From CALZJC01 sp041574955 (lineage in GTDB: Bacteria > Acidobacteriota > Thermoanaerobaculia > Multivoradales > JAHEKO01), in NCBI GenBank assembly GCA_041574955.1, contig JBFGNS010000090.1:1-17803 (forward strand): DNA of 17,803 nt, given 5' to 3'. A program made the translations under genes and the position numbers. Below the pieces are notes generated by a model, which did not search any database, was not told the DNA's origin, and worked only from the letters and a program-made list of their open reading frames with translations. This document shows positions 1-6,171 of this stretch, piece after piece (within the stretch, counting starts at the first letter, position 1; the number at the start of each line of letters is the position of its first letter).

Positions 1-2
1 GC

Positions 3-998
3 GGCACGCTCGAGGTGCTGCAGCGGCTGCGCGACCCGGGGCGCCGGCCGGGGGTCGAGCCGCGGGTGGTGGCGGCGGGTCCGGGGCTCGACGGCGTGGC
101 GTCGGACCCGCGTGCGCTGGTCACGGTGAGCTCGGCCGAGGAGGCGCGGGCGCGGGTGGCCGAGAACGCCGCCGCCGGCGCCGACTTCGTCAAGGTCTAC
201 CTGCAGCTCCCCGAGGAGGTCTACCGGGCGATCCTCGACGAGGCGGCGCGCCACGGTCTGCCGGTGGCCGGCCACGTGCCGCTGTCGGTCGACGCGGCGA
301 CCGCCGCCGAGGACGGCTTCCTGAGCATCGAGCACATGCAGGCCGAGATCGGCGGCTACTGCGATCCGGCGCCGCAGGGCGACTGTCCGGCGCTGTTCGA
401 GCTCTTCCGGCGGCTCGGCACCTGGCAGGTGCCGACCCTGGCGGTGCGCCGCAACCGCGCCTACCTGGACGACCCGCGGGTGTTCGAGGCCGCCGCGCTC
501 GCGCAGGCGCCGCCCTACCTGCTGGCGGAATGGGGGAGCGTGCGGGCCGAGCGGCTGGCGGAGATGGACGCGGCGGCGCTCGACGCCGTGCGCGGGCGCT
601 GGTACGCCGAGCGGCGGCTGGCGGCGGCGCTGGTCGCGGCCGAGGTGCCGGTCCTGGCCGGCTCCGACGCCGGCGAGCTGTACTCGCTGGCCGGCGCCGG
701 GCTTCACGACGAGCTCGAGCTGCTGGTCGAGGCGGGCATGACCCCGCGTCAGGCGCTCTCCGCCGCCACCCTCGGCCCTGCCGAGTACCTCGGCGAGACC
801 GACACCCTGGGCACCGTCGAGCCCGGCCGGCGAGCCGATCTGGTGCTGCTCGAAGCCGACCCGCTGGAGTCGATCGCCAACCTGCGGCGGATTCACGCGG
901 TGGTCCTGGGCGGCCGGCTGCTGGACCGCGCCGAGCTCGACACGCTGGTGTCGTCGCTGCCGGCGGTGCGGCGGGCCGCGGCTGGCTCAGACGGATGA
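3..998 (+). CDS. Metal-dependent amidohydrolase, 3' part (5' end outside window)
   Basis: This is the C-terminal part of an amidohydrolase-superfamily enzyme of the imidazolonepropionase/prolidase-like group. Such enzymes hydrolyse C-N or similar bonds with one or two metal ions in a TIM barrel. The reading frame is open to the left edge, so the true start lies upstream; the GTG at 15 is only the first internal candidate. The visible metal-site residues follow the family order. They are Lys in FVKVY (codon at 192, the usual carbamylated lysine), His in AGHVP (273), His in SIEHM (333) and Asp in AGSDAG (666). The C-terminal strand GTVEPGRRADLVLLEADPL is the typical small beta-domain of the family. 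The N-terminal HxH motif is missing only because of the window edge. The substrate cannot be told from sequence. The stop overlaps an ATG (ATGA at 995-998). Confidence 0.85.
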   Translation, partial: GTLEVLQRLRDPGRRPGVEPRVVAAGPGLDGVASDPRALVTVSSAEEARARVAENAAAGADFVKVYLQLPEEVYRAILDEAARHGLPVAGHVPLSVDAATAAEDGFLSIEHMQAEIGGYCDPAPQGDCPALFELFRRLGTWQVPTLAVRRNRAYLDDPRVFEAAALAQAPPYLLAEWGSVRAERLAEMDAAALDAVRGRWYAERRLAAALVAAEVPVLAGSDAGELYSLAGAGLHDELELLVEAGMTPRQALSAATLGPAEYLGETDTLGTVEPGRRADLVLLEADPLESIANLRRIHAVVLGGRLLDRAELDTLVSSLPAVRRAAAGSDG

Positions 999-1111
999 AC
1001 GGCGGTGGCCAGGACCCGGCGCTCGGCGCGCGGCTAGCGGGTCGGCTCAGGGCGGTGGCCGGCGGGCTCCTGTTGTTCGCCAACCTGGCGACCCGGCTGC
1101 CGTACGGCTGA
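995..1111 (+). CDS. Possible 38-aa hydrophobic peptide
   Basis: A short frame begins with an ATG that overlaps the amidohydrolase stop (ATGA) and ends at TGA 1109-1111. It encodes 38 residues with a basic N-terminal half and a hydrophobic stretch (VAGGLLLFANLATRLPYG) at the end. Its only support is the ATGA coupling, which recurs between real genes in this window. There is no family match and the hydrophobic segment is short for a membrane helix. It may be a small coupled membrane peptide, a remnant of a longer gene, or chance. The interval would otherwise be a 149-nt spacer. Confidence 0.2.
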   Translation: MNGGGQDPALGARLAGRLRAVAGGLLLFANLATRLPYG

Positions 1112-1123
1112 GGCGAGCGCCGT

Positions 1124-1129
1124 TACAAT
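1124..1129 (+). promoter_or_regulatory. Candidate -10 box (TACAAT) before the NTF2-like gene
   Basis: TACAAT matches five of six bases of the bacterial -10 consensus and lies 18 nt before the GTG start at 1148. I see no convincing -35 hexamer at 16-18 bp, so this is a weak promoter call based on one element only. Confidence 0.3.
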
Positions 1130-1147
1130 CCGGCGCGGAAACGGCCG

Positions 1148-1615
1148 GTGAGCGACGCCGAGGCAGCGATTCGGGCGATGGTCGAGCGGGAGACCCGCGC
1201 CTGGGACACCCGGGACGTCGAGCTGCTGCTCGATCTCCTGCACCCGGACATGGTCTGGCCGTGGCCGCCCCACCCCGAAGCGCACGACCCGCTCGGCTGG
1301 GTGCTGGAGTGGGGCCGCTACGACCGCGAGCGCTGGCGGCGCGGCTGGCAGGAGCTGTTCGACACCCACGAGCTGGTGCACAACCACCGGCGGACCCTCA
1401 GGGTGGTGGTGTCGGAGGAGGGCGACGGCGGCTTTGCGGTGGTCGACGTCGACACCCTGTGGCGCCGTCACGGAGTGGCACGCGGCCAAGGTGACTTCCA
1501 CTGGCTGGGCCGGGCGTGCAAGGTGTACACGCGGCTCGGCGACGGGTGGAAGCTGATCTTCCAGACCGGCCTGCTGGACTATGCCGCTGACGGCCCGGAG
1601 GGCGAAGCTGGCTAG
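1148..1615 (+). CDS. NTF2-like / SnoaL-fold protein (155 aa)
   Basis: The 155-residue protein has the layout of the NTF2/SnoaL-like cone fold. An N-terminal helix (AIRAMVERETRAWDTRDVE) is followed by the family-typical LLDLLHPDMVWPWPPH, then by beta strands ending in DGWKLIFQTGLLDYA. Members of this fold are small cytoplasmic enzymes or ligand-binding proteins, so the fold alone does not give a substrate. There is no signal peptide or membrane segment. The start is a GTG; the codons before it have no Shine-Dalgarno, and a TACAAT box lies 18 nt upstream. The 3' end overlaps the next gene by 35 nt in another frame, which suggests co-transcription with the DNA glycosylase. Fold call fairly sure, function unknown. 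Confidence 0.75.
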   Translation: MSDAEAAIRAMVERETRAWDTRDVELLLDLLHPDMVWPWPPHPEAHDPLGWVLEWGRYDRERWRRGWQELFDTHELVHNHRRTLRVVVSEEGDGGFAVVDVDTLWRRHGVARGQGDFHWLGRACKVYTRLGDGWKLIFQTGLLDYAADGPEGEAG

Positions 1616-2276
1616 GCCCACCGCCGGCGACCCGCCGCCGCGGCTCGATCGCGAGCGGTTGCGGCACGCCGTCGGCGTGCTCGCCGGCCGCGACCGGGAT
1701 CTGGCGGCGGTGGTGGAGCGGATCGGACCGCCGCCGCTGTGGGCGCGCCGCCCCGGCTTTCCGACCCTGGTGCGGATCATCCTCGAGCAGCAGGTCTCGC
1801 TGGCCTCGGCTCGCGCCGCCTTCGAGCGCCTGCGGCGGTGCCTGCCGCGGCTGGACCCACGCTCGTTTCTGCAGCTCGACGCCGCCACCCTGCGCGCCGC
1901 CGGTTTCAGCCGGCAGAAGGCGCGCTACTGCCGCGAGCTGGCCGAGGAGCTGGCCGCCGGGCGCCTGCGGATCGCCGAGCTCGGCCGGCTGCCGGACGCC
2001 GCGGCGCGGGCGCGGCTGATGCGCCAGCCCGGGATCGGCCGCTGGACCGCCGACATCTACCTGCTCATGGCTCTCGGCCGTCCCGACGTCTGGCCGCGCG
2101 GCGACCTCGCGCTGGCGCGCGCCGCCGCGCGGGTCAAGCGGTTGCCCCGGCGTCCCGACAACGACGAGCTGGCGCGGCTCGCCGGCCGCTGGCGGCCGTG
2201 GCGCGCGGTCGCCGCCCGGCTGCTGTGGCACGACTACCTGAACCCGGTGCCGGCGGCGGTCGGGGAGGACGGGTGA
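1581..2276 (+). CDS. AlkA-type DNA-3-methyladenine glycosylase (HhH-GPD)
   Basis: This is a base-excision repair enzyme of the HhH-GPD superfamily, which removes alkylated bases from DNA. Helical-domain motifs appear in order. RIILEQQVSLASA (about 65-77) is the AlkA-like conserved helix. The helix-hairpin-helix loop PGIGRWTA is at 150-157. The catalytic Asp is Asp175 in PRGDLALARA. No lysine precedes the Asp as in OGG1/EndoIII-type lyases, so a monofunctional glycosylase is expected. At 231 residues it lacks the N-terminal beta domain of E. coli AlkA, as many short bacterial homologues do. The ATG start overlaps the upstream gene by 35 nt, and its stop overlaps the next GTG start (GTGA at 2273), so the three genes look like one transcript. 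The PGIGRWTA motif and Asp make the family call solid; exact substrate range is not visible. Confidence 0.88.
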   Translation: MPLTARRAKLARPTAGDPPPRLDRERLRHAVGVLAGRDRDLAAVVERIGPPPLWARRPGFPTLVRIILEQQVSLASARAAFERLRRCLPRLDPRSFLQLDAATLRAAGFSRQKARYCRELAEELAAGRLRIAELGRLPDAAARARLMRQPGIGRWTADIYLLMALGRPDVWPRGDLALARAAARVKRLPRRPDNDELARLAGRWRPWRAVAARLLWHDYLNPVPAAVGEDG

Positions 2277-2962
2277 GCGCCTGGCGGCGCCGGGCCACGG
2301 CCGCCGGCGTGGCGGCGGCGGTGATTCTGGCCGGCACGGCGTTCTGGGCCGCCGCGGTGGTGGCGCGGGCCCGCCGCGCGACGCCGGAGCTGGTGGCGTC
2401 GGAGCTCGCCGTGCCGGGCAAGGGCCCGGCACCCGAGGAGCTGGCGGCGTGGCAGCTCGAGGCGCTGCTGGCAGTGCAAGACCCCGGCTTCTACCGCCAC
2501 CCCGGCTGGGACTTCGCCGGCGGCACCATGACCACCATCAGCCAGGCGCTGGTCAAACGCCTCTACTTCGACCGCTTCCGGCCGGGTTTCGCCAAGATCG
2601 AGCAGTCGCTGATCGCCCGTTTCGCCCTCGATCCGCTGGTATCGAAGCGCGACCAGCTGGCGCTGTTTCTCGCCACCGTCTATCTCGGGAGCCCCGAGGG
2701 CGTGGCCGTGAACGGGCTGGCGGCGGGCGCCGAGACCTACCACGGCAAGCCGTTTGCCGAGCTGTCGCGAGCGGAGTTCCTCTCGCTGCTGGCGACCCTG
2801 GACCACCCCAACCGGCTGGATCGGCGCCGCCACCCGCAAGCCAACACCCGGCGGGTGGAGCAGATCGAGCGCCTGCTGGCCGGCGAGTGCCGCCGGCCCG
2901 GGCTGCTGCGCCGGCGACCCCACTGCTTCAGCGAGGAGCCGGCTCCCGCGGCCGGCCGCTGA
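2273..2962 (+). CDS. Membrane-anchored GT51-like peptidoglycan transglycosylase with Gln at the first catalytic site
   Basis: Starting from the GTG that overlaps the glycosylase stop gives 229 residues. An N-terminal anchor (about 10-31) is followed by a single glycosyltransferase-51 domain, the domain that polymerises lipid II into glycan strands. GT51 landmarks are present: FYRHPGWDF (73-81), GTMTTISQALVKRLYF (84-99, the S/T-I-T-Q-x-L-x-K motif), KIEQSLIARFALD (108-120, with the second-site Glu110) and SKRDQLALFLATVYLGS. The expected first catalytic Glu in the A-x-E-D-x-x-F-x-x-H-x-G motif is Gln69 here (CAA at 2477-2479, context AVQDPGFYRH). There is no penicillin-binding domain. It may be a weak or non-catalytic relative, or a subfamily with shifted chemistry. 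A longer frame starting at 1739 only overlaps the glycosylase gene and is not used. Confidence 0.82.
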   Translation: MSAWRRRATAAGVAAAVILAGTAFWAAAVVARARRATPELVASELAVPGKGPAPEELAAWQLEALLAVQDPGFYRHPGWDFAGGTMTTISQALVKRLYFDRFRPGFAKIEQSLIARFALDPLVSKRDQLALFLATVYLGSPEGVAVNGLAAGAETYHGKPFAELSRAEFLSLLATLDHPNRLDRRRHPQANTRRVEQIERLLAGECRRPGLLRRRPHCFSEEPAPAAGR

Positions 2963-2982
2963 TCGGATAGCCTCGTGCCGTC

Positions 2983-3528
2983 ATGGAGCGTCTGATCGCG
3001 ATCGAGCGGGAGTCGGACATCCCCGCCGCCTACCGCGGCAATCCGGTGGGCGACCTGCTCAGGTTCCACAACCTGGGCGTCGAAGGGGGCGAGTACGAGC
3101 GCGCCGAGCTGCTGGTCGGGATGTGCATGGACCACCGCAAGCGGTTGCGCATGCCGGAGCGGTTCGCCTACGTGGTGCGCACCGGCGGCGGCAACCTGCG
3201 CTTCAGCGAGTTCAAGGTGTCGTTCGCCATCGCGGTGGGCGGCGTGCGGGCGATCGCTCTGGTGGCGCACAGCCAGTGCGGCATGGCGGGGGTCACCGGC
3301 CGGCGCGAGCAGTTTGTGCGCGGGCTGGTCGAGGGCGCGGGCTGGAGCGTCGAGCAGGCCGGGGAGCAGTTCGACGAGTTCGCCCCGCGCTTCGAGATCG
3401 GCAACGAGATCGACTTCGTGCTGAGCGAAGCCCGCAGGTTGCGCGAGCGGTACCCGAAGGTGGCGGTCGGCGCCCTCTACTACCGGGTGGAGGACAACCG
3501 GCTGTACGCGCTGCGCGGTGACGGCTGA
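2983..3528 (+). CDS. Beta-class carbonic anhydrase family protein
   Basis: The 181-residue protein carries both signatures of beta-carbonic anhydrases, zinc enzymes that interconvert CO2 and bicarbonate. The C-x-D-x-R motif is Cys48-Met-Asp50-His-Arg52 (GMCMDHRKR). The H-x-x-C pair is His96-Ser-Gln-Cys99 (VAHSQCGM), at the normal distance of about 48 residues. A glycine-rich VVRTGGGNLRFSE segment lies between them, as in the family. No signal peptide is seen, so it is cytoplasmic. The ATG at 2983 follows the preceding gene by 20 nt. Overall sequence is divergent from plant/E. coli enzymes, so a CA-like fold with another substrate is possible, but the zinc ligands and the Asp/Arg dyad are intact. 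It may be co-transcribed with the genes before and after it. Confidence 0.85.
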   Translation: MERLIAIERESDIPAAYRGNPVGDLLRFHNLGVEGGEYERAELLVGMCMDHRKRLRMPERFAYVVRTGGGNLRFSEFKVSFAIAVGGVRAIALVAHSQCGMAGVTGRREQFVRGLVEGAGWSVEQAGEQFDEFAPRFEIGNEIDFVLSEARRLRERYPKVAVGALYYRVEDNRLYALRGDG

Positions 3529-3608
3529 GCTGGCCGCCCCCGCTGCCGGGCGCCGGCGACAGTTGGCGAGGGTGTACGCTGCGGTCGCTCACCACCCCGG
3601 AGGCAGCG

Positions 3609-4226
3609 ATGCGACACGTCAGCTACAGCGTCCACCCGTCGGTGGCTTACGGCCGCTCGATCCTCGACAACCTCCCGGACAAGACCGGCCGATCGCTCGA
3701 CGAGTGGCTGGCGCTGCTCGCCGCCGACGCCCCGGCGGGCGAGAAGGAGCGCCGCGACTGGCTCAAGCGGGAGCACGGGCTCGGCGGCACCACCGCCCGG
3801 ATGATCGCCGAGCGCTCGGTGGGCAAGGGCGCCGAGGGCACCGACCCCGAGGCCTATCTGGCGGCGGCACGCGGCTATGTCGAGGCGATGTACGCCGGCC
3901 GCAAGCAGGCGCTGCGGCCGATCCACGACGCCCTGCTGGCGGCGGCCCTGGAGCTGGGCGACGACGTCGGGATCTGCCCGTGCAAGACGATCGTGCCGCT
4001 CTACCGCAGCCACGTGTTCGCCGAGGTCAAGCCGGCGACGCTCTCGCGGGTCGACCTCGGGCTGGCGCTCGAGGGGGTCGACCGGAAGCTGCCGCGAAGG
4101 CTGGTCGACACCGGCGGGCTGGCGAAGGGCGACCGCATCACCCACCGCATTCCCCTCGCCTCGCCCGACGAGGTCGACGCCGAGGTGCGCGAGTGGCTGG
4201 GCGTGGCCTACGAGCTGGACGGTTGA
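3609..4226 (+). CDS. DUF4287 + DUF5655 two-domain protein
   Basis: This is a 205-residue cytoplasmic protein. Residues 4-70 resemble DUF4287: SILDNLPDKTGRSLDEWLALL, then a helix pair with WLKREHGLGGTTARMIAE. Residues 98-203 resemble DUF5655, with RPIHDALLAAALELGDDV, a KTIVPLYRSHVFAEVKPAT strand region, RVDLGLALEG and ITHRIPLASPDEVDAEVREWL. This pairing is a recurring architecture of unknown function. A CPCK motif (Cys123, Cys125) sits just before the DUF5655 strand, where I would normally expect non-Cys residues. The start is well defined: ATG 3609 follows GGAGG at 3599-3603. The stop overlaps the TTG start of the next gene (TTGA at 4223). No specific reaction can be assigned. Confidence 0.8.
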   Translation: MRHVSYSVHPSVAYGRSILDNLPDKTGRSLDEWLALLAADAPAGEKERRDWLKREHGLGGTTARMIAERSVGKGAEGTDPEAYLAAARGYVEAMYAGRKQALRPIHDALLAAALELGDDVGICPCKTIVPLYRSHVFAEVKPATLSRVDLGLALEGVDRKLPRRLVDTGGLAKGDRITHRIPLASPDEVDAEVREWLGVAYELDG

Positions 4227-5164
4227 GCCGGGCACACCGGTCGGCTCGCGCCCTGGCGCTCGGCGTGGTGGCCGTAACCGGTCTGGCCTGGCCGGCCGGT
4301 GCGACGGCCCCGGCCCCCGCCGCGGCCGCCGACGCCGAGATCGTGGCGCGGCTCAACGCGACGCGGCAGGCGCTCGAGCTGCCGCCGCTGCGCTGGGTCG
4401 AGGCGCTGAGCGTCGCCGCCCGCGACCAGGCGCGCTCGCTGGTGGTGCAGGCGAGGGGCTTCCCCTCGCGGCGGCCCGAGCTGCTGGCCGAGCTGCCGTA
4501 CGAGATGGGCGACCTCGGACGGCGGCTGGCCGACGCCGGCTACGAGGTCGCCGAGGCCACCGCCACCCTGATCGTGGGCGACGCCGACGTCGGCTCGACC
4601 TTTGACCGGTTGCTGCGGCCGGGCGAGTCGCTGCACGACGACTTCCTCGCCACCGACCTCGAGGAGCTGGGAGTCGGCGTGGCGCCGCTCGACGGCGTGC
4701 GCTTCTACGTGCTCTACCTGGCCCGCTCCACGGCCGATCGGTTCGCCACCGCGGTGGACGGGCTCGAGGAGCTGGGCGCGGTGCGCCGTGACCTGCTGGC
4801 GGAGACCAACGCCGCCCGCGCCGGGGAGCGGCGGCCGCCGCTGCGGGCCGATCCGTGCCTCGAGCGGGTGGCCCAGGAGTACGCCGAGCGGATGCTGGGC
4901 GGAGGCTTTTTCGGTCACACCTCGCCGGCCGGCGACGGGGTGCTCGAGCGCGTCGACGCCGGTCGCTGCCGCGTGTCGCTGGCGGCGGAGAACCTGGCCG
5001 AGGGGCCGACCACGGCGTCGGAGGTGGTGACGAGCTGGCTGGCCAGCCCGAGCCACCGGCGCAACCTGCTCGATCCCGAGCTCACCCGGGTCGGCTTCGG
5101 CCTGGCCTACGGGCGCGGCGCGGCCGGCTACCAGGTCCTCTGGGTCCAGCTGCTCGGCCGCTAG
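4223..5164 (+). CDS. Secreted tandem CAP-domain (SCP/PR1-like) protein
   Basis: I take the TTG at 4223, which overlaps the upstream stop. It gives 313 residues beginning with a basic stretch and a hydrophobic segment ending AWPAGATA, a plausible signal peptide (about 1-28). Two CAP-like units follow. The first (about 38-170; AEIVARLNATRQALELPPL to RFYVLYLA) keeps the fold-type pattern but lacks the His/Glu cavity. The second (about 185-313) has the classic motifs: FGHTSPAGDG (His232), AENLAEG (Glu256) and WLASPSHRRNLLDP (His278). Cys212 and Cys249 could form a disulfide outside the cell. Bacterial CAP proteins are secreted and generally of unknown biochemical role. The long frame running upstream of 4223 lies over the DUF4287 gene and is not coding. 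The gene converges on padR. Confidence 0.85.
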   Translation: MSRAHRSARALALGVVAVTGLAWPAGATAPAPAAAADAEIVARLNATRQALELPPLRWVEALSVAARDQARSLVVQARGFPSRRPELLAELPYEMGDLGRRLADAGYEVAEATATLIVGDADVGSTFDRLLRPGESLHDDFLATDLEELGVGVAPLDGVRFYVLYLARSTADRFATAVDGLEELGAVRRDLLAETNAARAGERRPPLRADPCLERVAQEYAERMLGGGFFGHTSPAGDGVLERVDAGRCRVSLAAENLAEGPTTASEVVTSWLASPSHRRNLLDPELTRVGFGLAYGRGAAGYQVLWVQLLGR

Positions 5165-5182
5165 CCGGTGGAGGATCAAGGG

Positions 5183-5210
5183 CGGCGGCCGGCCGGCTCA
5201 GCGGCCGCCG
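5183..5210. terminator. GC hairpin between convergent CAP and PadR genes
   Basis: A perfect 9-bp stem, CGGCGGCCG (5183-5191) with CGGCCGCCG (5202-5210), encloses a 10-nt loop. It lies 19 nt after the CAP stop and covers the PadR stop codon. It has no T-run on either strand, so if it terminates transcription it is not a canonical intrinsic terminator. Such GC palindromes also arise by chance in this composition. Confidence 0.35.
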
Positions 5211-5512
5211 ATCACCGCGCTCATGGCGGCCACCTCCTCGGACCAGGCGCCCAGGCGGCGGGCCAGCTCGGCGCCGCCGGCGGACGTCAGGCTGTAGACG
5301 CGCCGCCGCCTGGCGGGGCCGGGGAGCCAGCGGCTGGCCACCAGCCCGGCGGCCTCGAGGCCGCGCAGCGCCGGGTAGAGGGTCCCCGGTGGCGGGTCGA
5401 GGAGGCCGGAGCTGGCGGCGCGGAGGTCGGCGCGCAGGCCGTAGCCGTGGCGCGGGCGCCGCTCGAGCAGCGCCAGCAGCAGAAGCTCGAGGGTCTGGCG
5501 GGTCGGGATCAT
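5198..5512 (-). CDS. PadR-family transcriptional regulator
   Basis: The 104-residue protein is a compact PadR winged-helix repressor. It shows the hallmark start TLELLLLALLERRPRHGYGL, the recognition-helix region PPGTLYPALRGLEAAGLVAS and the wing RRRVYSLTSAGGAELARRL. The short C-terminal dimerisation helix follows (subfamily-2 length). PadR proteins usually repress their own gene and a neighbour in response to a small molecule. The divergent GNAT gene and the hydrolase-like gene behind it are the natural candidates here. The ATG at 5512 is chosen because the PadR homology starts right there; an upstream ATG at 5525 is out of frame. No Shine-Dalgarno precedes the start, and the promoter predicts transcription starting only 1-2 nt before it, so the mRNA is probably leaderless. 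Confidence 0.9.
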   Translation of the reverse strand: MIPTRQTLELLLLALLERRPRHGYGLRADLRAASSGLLDPPPGTLYPALRGLEAAGLVASRWLPGPARRRRVYSLTSAGGAELARRLGAWSEEVAAMSAVIGGR

Positions 5513-5526
5513 AAATCGGGATCATA
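5503..5526. repeat. 11-nt direct repeat over the padR start and -10 box
   Basis: TCGGGATCATA occurs at 5503-5513 and again at 5516-5526, a period of 13 nt. On the - strand this places TATGATCCCGA twice. One copy supplies the -10 hexamer and the other contains the ATG start codon. The second ATG (5525-5523) is out of frame with padR. Confidence 0.7.
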
Positions 5527-5549
5527 TATATCTGAAACCGATCTAGCAA
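5521..5549 (-). promoter_or_regulatory. padR promoter (TTGCTA-17-TATGAT), predicted leaderless
   Basis: On the - strand, TTGCTA (5549-5544) is followed after exactly 17 bp by TATGAT (5526-5521), which matches five of six -10 bases. Start of transcription about 7 nt further falls near 5514-5513, next to the padR ATG at 5512. The -10 lies inside a palindrome and an 11-nt direct repeat, consistent with autorepression. Confidence 0.6.
5522..5535. promoter_or_regulatory. Candidate PadR operator: 14-nt near-palindrome
   Basis: TCATATATATCTGA is identical to its reverse complement at 12 of 14 positions. It lies 10 nt upstream of the padR start codon and overlaps the predicted padR -10 box. In a region this GC-rich, an AT-only core inside an inverted repeat stands out. 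PadR sites are commonly AT-rich inverted repeats near the promoter. Assignment to this PadR is inference from position. Confidence 0.5.
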
Positions 5550-5556
5550 ACACGCC

Positions 5557-5565
5557 TGTTACGAT
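5557..5565 (+). promoter_or_regulatory. Extended -10 promoter for the GNAT gene
   Basis: TGTTACGAT has the TGn extension followed by TACGAT. The predicted transcription start (about 5572) coincides with the GTG start codon at 5572, again suggesting leaderless mRNA. No good -35 hexamer is visible at 16-18 bp, as expected for extended -10 promoters. Confidence 0.45.
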
Positions 5566-5571
5566 TCCTGG

Positions 5572-6171
5572 GTGGAGCGGGCAGGCGCAGCGGCCGGCGA
5601 TCCCGGGCCGAGCCCGGCGGGCGGCGCCGGCCTGCCCGCCGCGGCGACCCGCGAGCTGCTGACCGACCGCCTGTGGCTGCGGCCTGTCGGCGGCCCCGAC
5701 CTCGACCAGCTCCACCGGATGTTCACGGAAGCCGGTTTCCGCCGCTACCTGCTCGACGGCGAGGAGATGCCGCGCGACTGGGTGGCCGGCGAGATCGCCG
5801 ACTCCCGCCGCGGCTTCCGTCGCCACGGCTGGGGCACGTGGGCGGTGCGCCGGCGCGCCCGGCGCGGAATCGTCGGCTGCTGCGGCCTGCGCGAGTTCCA
5901 CCGCCCACCGGTTCTCGAGCTCTACTACGGCATCGCCTGCCGGCACTGGGGCCGGGGGTACGCGACCGAGGCGGCCGGCGCGGTGATCGACGACGCCTTC
6001 GAGCGGCTCGGCTTCGAGCGGCTGCGGGCGAGCGTCGACCGGCCCAACCGGCGTTCGGTCGCGGTGCTCCAGCGGCTCGGCTTCACGCCCGAGCCGGCCG
6101 GCGGCGAGACCCGCGCCGTCGACCGGTACCGGCTCGAGCGGGACCGCTGGCGCGCCCGGAGGCCAGGTTGA
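5572..6171 (+). CDS. GNAT acetyltransferase (RimJ/Acetyltransf_3-like)
   Basis: The 199-residue protein is a GCN5-related N-acetyltransferase, transferring acetyl from acetyl-CoA to an amine on a protein or small molecule. It starts with the RimJ-like strand LLTDRLWLRPV (about 30-40) after a Gly/Ala/Pro-rich tail of about 28 residues. The acetyl-CoA-binding motif A is in YYGIACRHWGRGYATEAAGAV (R-x-x-G-x-G/A type). The later pattern ASVDRPNRRSVAVLQRLGF matches the family's 'N-x-x-S-x-x-x-x-x-K/R-x-G-F' end motif. The GTG at 5572 is the only start before the domain and coincides with the predicted transcription start. The gene diverges from padR, so it is the likely regulated partner. Its stop overlaps the TTG start of the following gene (TTGA at 6168). 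The acceptor substrate is unknown. Confidence 0.88.
   Translation: MERAGAAAGDPGPSPAGGAGLPAAATRELLTDRLWLRPVGGPDLDQLHRMFTEAGFRRYLLDGEEMPRDWVAGEIADSRRGFRRHGWGTWAVRRRARRGIVGCCGLREFHRPPVLELYYGIACRHWGRGYATEAAGAVIDDAFERLGFERLRASVDRPNRRSVAVLQRLGFTPEPAGGETRAVDRYRLERDRWRARRPG

Noticed and set aside
190..1083. Long antisense open frame across the amidohydrolase gene
   Set aside because: Its protein is Arg/Pro/Ala-rich without domains; the opposite strand encodes a recognisable enzyme. Typical shadow frame in GC-rich DNA.
3575..3580. TACGCT as a -10 box before the DUF4287 gene
   Set aside because: No -35 at a suitable distance and no proper TGn extension; the GGAGG ribosome site alone defines the start.
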